Positions 61,191-64,000 of a stretch of 64,000 nucleotides of DNA are shown here, one piece after another (positions within the stretch are counted from its first letter, which is position 1; every line of letters begins with the position of its first letter). The position numbers and the translations under genes were made by a program. The notes beneath the pieces are model-generated. The model was not told where the DNA came from. It saw only the letters and a program-made list of their open reading frames with translations, and did not search any database. The DNA is from an uncultured Holophagaceae bacterium (lineage in GTDB: Bacteria > Acidobacteriota > Holophagae > Holophagales > Holophagaceae), in assembly GCA_903937385.1 (NCBI GenBank), contig CAIZZF010000026.1, positions 389,078 to 453,077 on the forward strand. The letters run 5' to 3'.

Positions 61191-62017
61191 TCCAGGAGCC
61201 CATCCTCATCGTGGATGACGATGCCGAAGTCCGCATGACCCTGCTGGAAGCCCTGGCCTACCGGGGCTACTCCGTCGAGGCGGTGGCCAGCGGCGAGGCG
61301 GCCCTGGCCCGCATGGCCGAGCGGACGTTTCCCGTGGTACTCACGGACCTCCATATGCCCGGCGGGCAGTCGGGGCTGGAGCTCGTCGGCACCATCCGGC
61401 ACAAGCATCCCGAAACGCTCTGCGTGCTGATGACCGCCTTCGCCTCCCTGGAGACCAGCGTCGCGGCCCTGAAGCGGGGCGTCTACGACCTTGTCCAGAA
61501 GCCCTTCCGCCTCGCCGAGATGGAAGTGGTCCTCAACCGGGCCCTGGACCACGCCAGCCTGCAGCAGAAGCTGCGAGCCTACCAGGGCGAGCTGGAGGAC
61601 CGGGTCCTGAGCCGGGGCCGGGAGGTGCAGGAGGCCCAGAAGGCCGCTCTGGAGCTCTGCGACCTCAGCCTGCTGGCCCTGGATCGTCCCACCCTGGCTG
61701 ATGCGCTCGATGTCCTGCTGGACCGTCTGGCCGCCCGCTGGGCGCCGGACGGCCTGGCCTGCTACCGCCACGACGGCGATGGGTGCCTGCACCTGCTCGC
61801 CGCCCGGGGGAAACGCCCCCTCCCCGCGCAGCTGGAGCGACCCCAGCCCGGGCCCCTCGCGGCGCCAGGGCTCGGCTTCCCCGAGGAGCACCTGCTGCCC
61901 CTGGGCAACGCCGGCTGGCTCTACCTGGGCTACGAGGAGCGCTCCTCCTTCAACGACCTGGATCCCGGCTTCCGGCTGCTGGCCCGGCACCTGGAACTCC
62001 TCCTGCGGGTGAGGTGA
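61187..62017 (+). CDS. Response regulator with C-terminal GAF-like region
   Basis: ILIVDDDAEVRMTLLEAL..LTDLHMPGG..QKPFRLAEME; overlaps upstream gene. Confidence 0.8.
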   Translation: MIQEPILIVDDDAEVRMTLLEALAYRGYSVEAVASGEAALARMAERTFPVVLTDLHMPGGQSGLELVGTIRHKHPETLCVLMTAFASLETSVAALKRGVYDLVQKPFRLAEMEVVLNRALDHASLQQKLRAYQGELEDRVLSRGREVQEAQKAALELCDLSLLALDRPTLADALDVLLDRLAARWAPDGLACYRHDGDGCLHLLAARGKRPLPAQLERPQPGPLAAPGLGFPEEHLLPLGNAGWLYLGYEERSSFNDLDPGFRLLARHLELLLRVR

Positions 62018-62089
62018 GGTCGTGCCCAACCCCTGCCACTGCCTGTTGAGCGAGTCCGGGAACTCCGCCCCCGCCGCGGCGGGGTCCTG

Positions 62090-63010
62090 ATGGGTGGCCG
62101 CATCCTCATCGTGGATGACAACGCCATGATCCGCAGCGAGATCAAGGCAGTCCTCATGAAGGACGGCGCCTTCACGCACTTCCTGGAGGCCGCGGACGGC
62201 CTGACCGCCTTCAAGACCATCATGGACAACCCCCCAGACCTGGTGCTCTGCGACCTGGTCATGCCCGGCTTCGACGGCCTGAAATTCCTGGGCCTCAAGG
62301 CCAGCCGCAAGGAGCTGGAGCAGATCCCCGTCATCATCCTCACCGCCGAGGACGACCTCGACCGCAAGGCCGAGATACTCGAGCGCGGGGCCTCCGACTA
62401 CGTGACCAAGCCCTTTCACGAGAAGGAGCTGCTGGCCCGGGTGCGCATCCACACCAAGCTGAAGCTGCTCCAGGACGAGCTGAGGGAGAAGAACGCCCAG
62501 CTGGAGGACCTCTCCGTGACGGACGCGCTCACGGGTCTGGCCAACCGGCGCCGGCTCATGACCCGGCTGGAGGAGGAGGTCCAGCGGGCGCGTCGCTTCC
62601 GGACGCCACTCTCGGTGGTGATGATCGACATCGACCACTTCAAGCAGGTGAACGACACCCACGGTCACGCCATGGGCGACGAAGTGCTGCGCAACATCGG
62701 CGCCCTGCTCAAGGCCGGCGTCCGGGCCACGGACCTGGCCGCCCGCTACGGCGGCGAGGAGCTGACCCTGATCCTCCCGCACACGGACGCCCCGGGGGCG
62801 TTCCAGGTGGCCGAGGCGCTGCGGCAGAAGTTCGCGGAGCTGGAGCATCACCTGGACGGCATCAGCCTGAGCAAGACCGCCAGCATGGGCGTGGCGACCC
62901 GGGACGGCCAGACCGAGGTTCCCAGCGCGGAGGAACTCCTCAAGCACGCCGACGAGGCCCTCTACCGGGCCAAGCAGAGCGGACGCAACCGGGTGGAAGT
63001 GGCGGGCTGA
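62090..63010 (+). CDS. Response regulator diguanylate cyclase (REC-GGDEF)
   Basis: ILIVDDNAMIRSEIKAVL receiver; DALTGLANRRRLMTRLEEE; RATDLAARYGGEELTLILPHTD. Confidence 0.92.
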   Translation: MGGRILIVDDNAMIRSEIKAVLMKDGAFTHFLEAADGLTAFKTIMDNPPDLVLCDLVMPGFDGLKFLGLKASRKELEQIPVIILTAEDDLDRKAEILERGASDYVTKPFHEKELLARVRIHTKLKLLQDELREKNAQLEDLSVTDALTGLANRRRLMTRLEEEVQRARRFRTPLSVVMIDIDHFKQVNDTHGHAMGDEVLRNIGALLKAGVRATDLAARYGGEELTLILPHTDAPGAFQVAEALRQKFAELEHHLDGISLSKTASMGVATRDGQTEVPSAEELLKHADEALYRAKQSGRNRVEVAG

Positions 63011-63016
63011 CCTGGA

Positions 63017-64000
63017 CTACCGGGCGGCCTTCCGCAGAGCCTCGATCTTGTCGGTCTTCTCCCAGCTGAACTCGGGCCGCCCAAAGTGGCCATACGCCGC
63101 CGTGGCGCGGTAGATGGGCCGGCGCAGGTCCAGGCTCTCGATCATGGCCTTGGGGGTGCAGCTGAAGACCTCCCGCACGGCGCGGACGATGGCCTCGTCA
63201 GAGACCTGGCCGGTGCCGAAGGTGTCCACGGCGATGGACACCGGCTCAGCCACACCGATGGCGTAGGCCAGCTGGATCTCACAGCGGCGCGCCAGACCGG
63301 CGGCCACGATGTTCTTGGCAATGTAGCGGCCCATGTAGGCGGCGCTGCGATCCACCTTGCTGGGGTCCTTGCCGGAGAAGGCGCCGCCGCCGTGGTGGCC
63401 CGTGCCGCCGTAGGTGTCCACAATGATCTTGCGGCCCGTCAGGCCCGTGTCGCCCATGGGACCACCCACCACGAAGCGCCCGGTGGGGTTCACGTGGTAG
63501 ACCGTGTCCGCATCCAGCAGGTCCGCGGGCAGGACCGCCCGGATCACATCCAGGAGGATGCTGTCGCGGATGGCGTTCTGCAGGACATGCTCGTCATGCT
63601 GGGTGGAGATGACCACCGTGTGGATGCGCCTCACCTTGTCGCCATCAAACTCCATGGTGACCTGGCTCTTGCCGTCGGGCCGCAGCCAGGGCAGCTGGCC
63701 ATTCTTGCGAACCTCCGCCAGGCGCCGGGTGAGCAGGTGGGCGTAGTGGATGGGAGCGGGCATCAGCTCCGGCGTGTCGTCGCAGGCATAGCCGAACATC
63801 AGCCCCTGGTCACCGGCGCCGCCGGTGTCCACGCCCATGGCGATGTCCGGGCTCTGCTGGTCGATGGTGACCATGACCGCGCAGGTGTTGTAGTCGAAGC
63901 CCTTGATGTGGTGGTCGTAGCCGATGTCCTTGACCACCTCCCTCACCAGCTGGGCGACGGGGATGTAGGTCTGGGTGGTGATCTCGCCCGCCACCAGCAC
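63017..64000 (-). CDS. metK: S-adenosylmethionine synthetase (5' end beyond window)
   Basis: [93 protein letters not shown]. Confidence 0.96.
   Translation of the reverse strand: MLVAGEITTQTYIPVAQLVREVVKDIGYDHHIKGFDYNTCAVMVTIDQQSPDIAMGVDTGGAGDQGLMFGYACDDTPELMPAPIHYAHLLTRRLAEVRKNGQLPWLRPDGKSQVTMEFDGDKVRRIHTVVISTQHDEHVLQNAIRDSILLDVIRAVLPADLLDADTVYHVNPTGRFVVGGPMGDTGLTGRKIIVDTYGGTGHHGGGAFSGKDPSKVDRSAAYMGRYIAKNIVAAGLARRCEIQLAYAIGVAEPVSIAVDTFGTGQVSDEAIVRAVREVFSCTPKAMIESLDLRRPIYRATAAYGHFGRPEFSWEKTDKIEALRKAAR

Overview
This 64 kb window is GC-rich and densely coding. The gene content looks Acidobacteriota/Holophagae-like (Geothrix-type); that taxonomic guess is inference only. I support about 60 protein-coding genes. 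I see no convincing rRNA, tRNA, CRISPR array, prophage or transposase. Main blocks: (1) housekeeping genes (DNA methyltransferase fragment, Rrf2 regulator, rimI/tsaB, rpmB, dprA, topA, gph); (2) adenosine/adenine deaminase next to a BMP/PnrA-type lipoprotein and an MFS transporter; (3) a large respiratory island at about 14.1-27.7 kb with Rieske, cytochrome b, a seven-heme cytochrome c, CcoN, CcoO, small CcoS/CcoQ-like proteins, a GltD-like Fe-S flavoprotein, CcoG, a CcoI-type Cu ATPase and a TauE/SafE-family protein, but no canonical ccoP or cytochrome c1 gene; (4) a same-strand locus at about 31.4-41.8 kb (RpiR regulator, TonB receptor, secreted cyanophycinase-like S51 peptidase, M14 carboxypeptidase, isoaspartyl dipeptidase, YfcC-type transporter, secreted M28 peptidase) that reads like a cyanophycin/isoaspartyl-peptide utilization locus; (5) a NitT/TauT-type ABC transporter, a bacteriohemerythrin-HAD fusion, paired short chromate transporters, mutS, a ThrE-like exporter, a C1 peptidase and clpB; (6) a three-gene response-regulator block (HD-GYP, receiver-only, GGDEF) and a partial metK. 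Non-coding signals include a perfect inverted repeat upstream of clpB, AT-rich palindrome clusters, a possible RBS-sequestering switch before a membrane protein gene, and recurring -10-like hexamers 5-7 nt before start codons that suggest leaderless transcripts.
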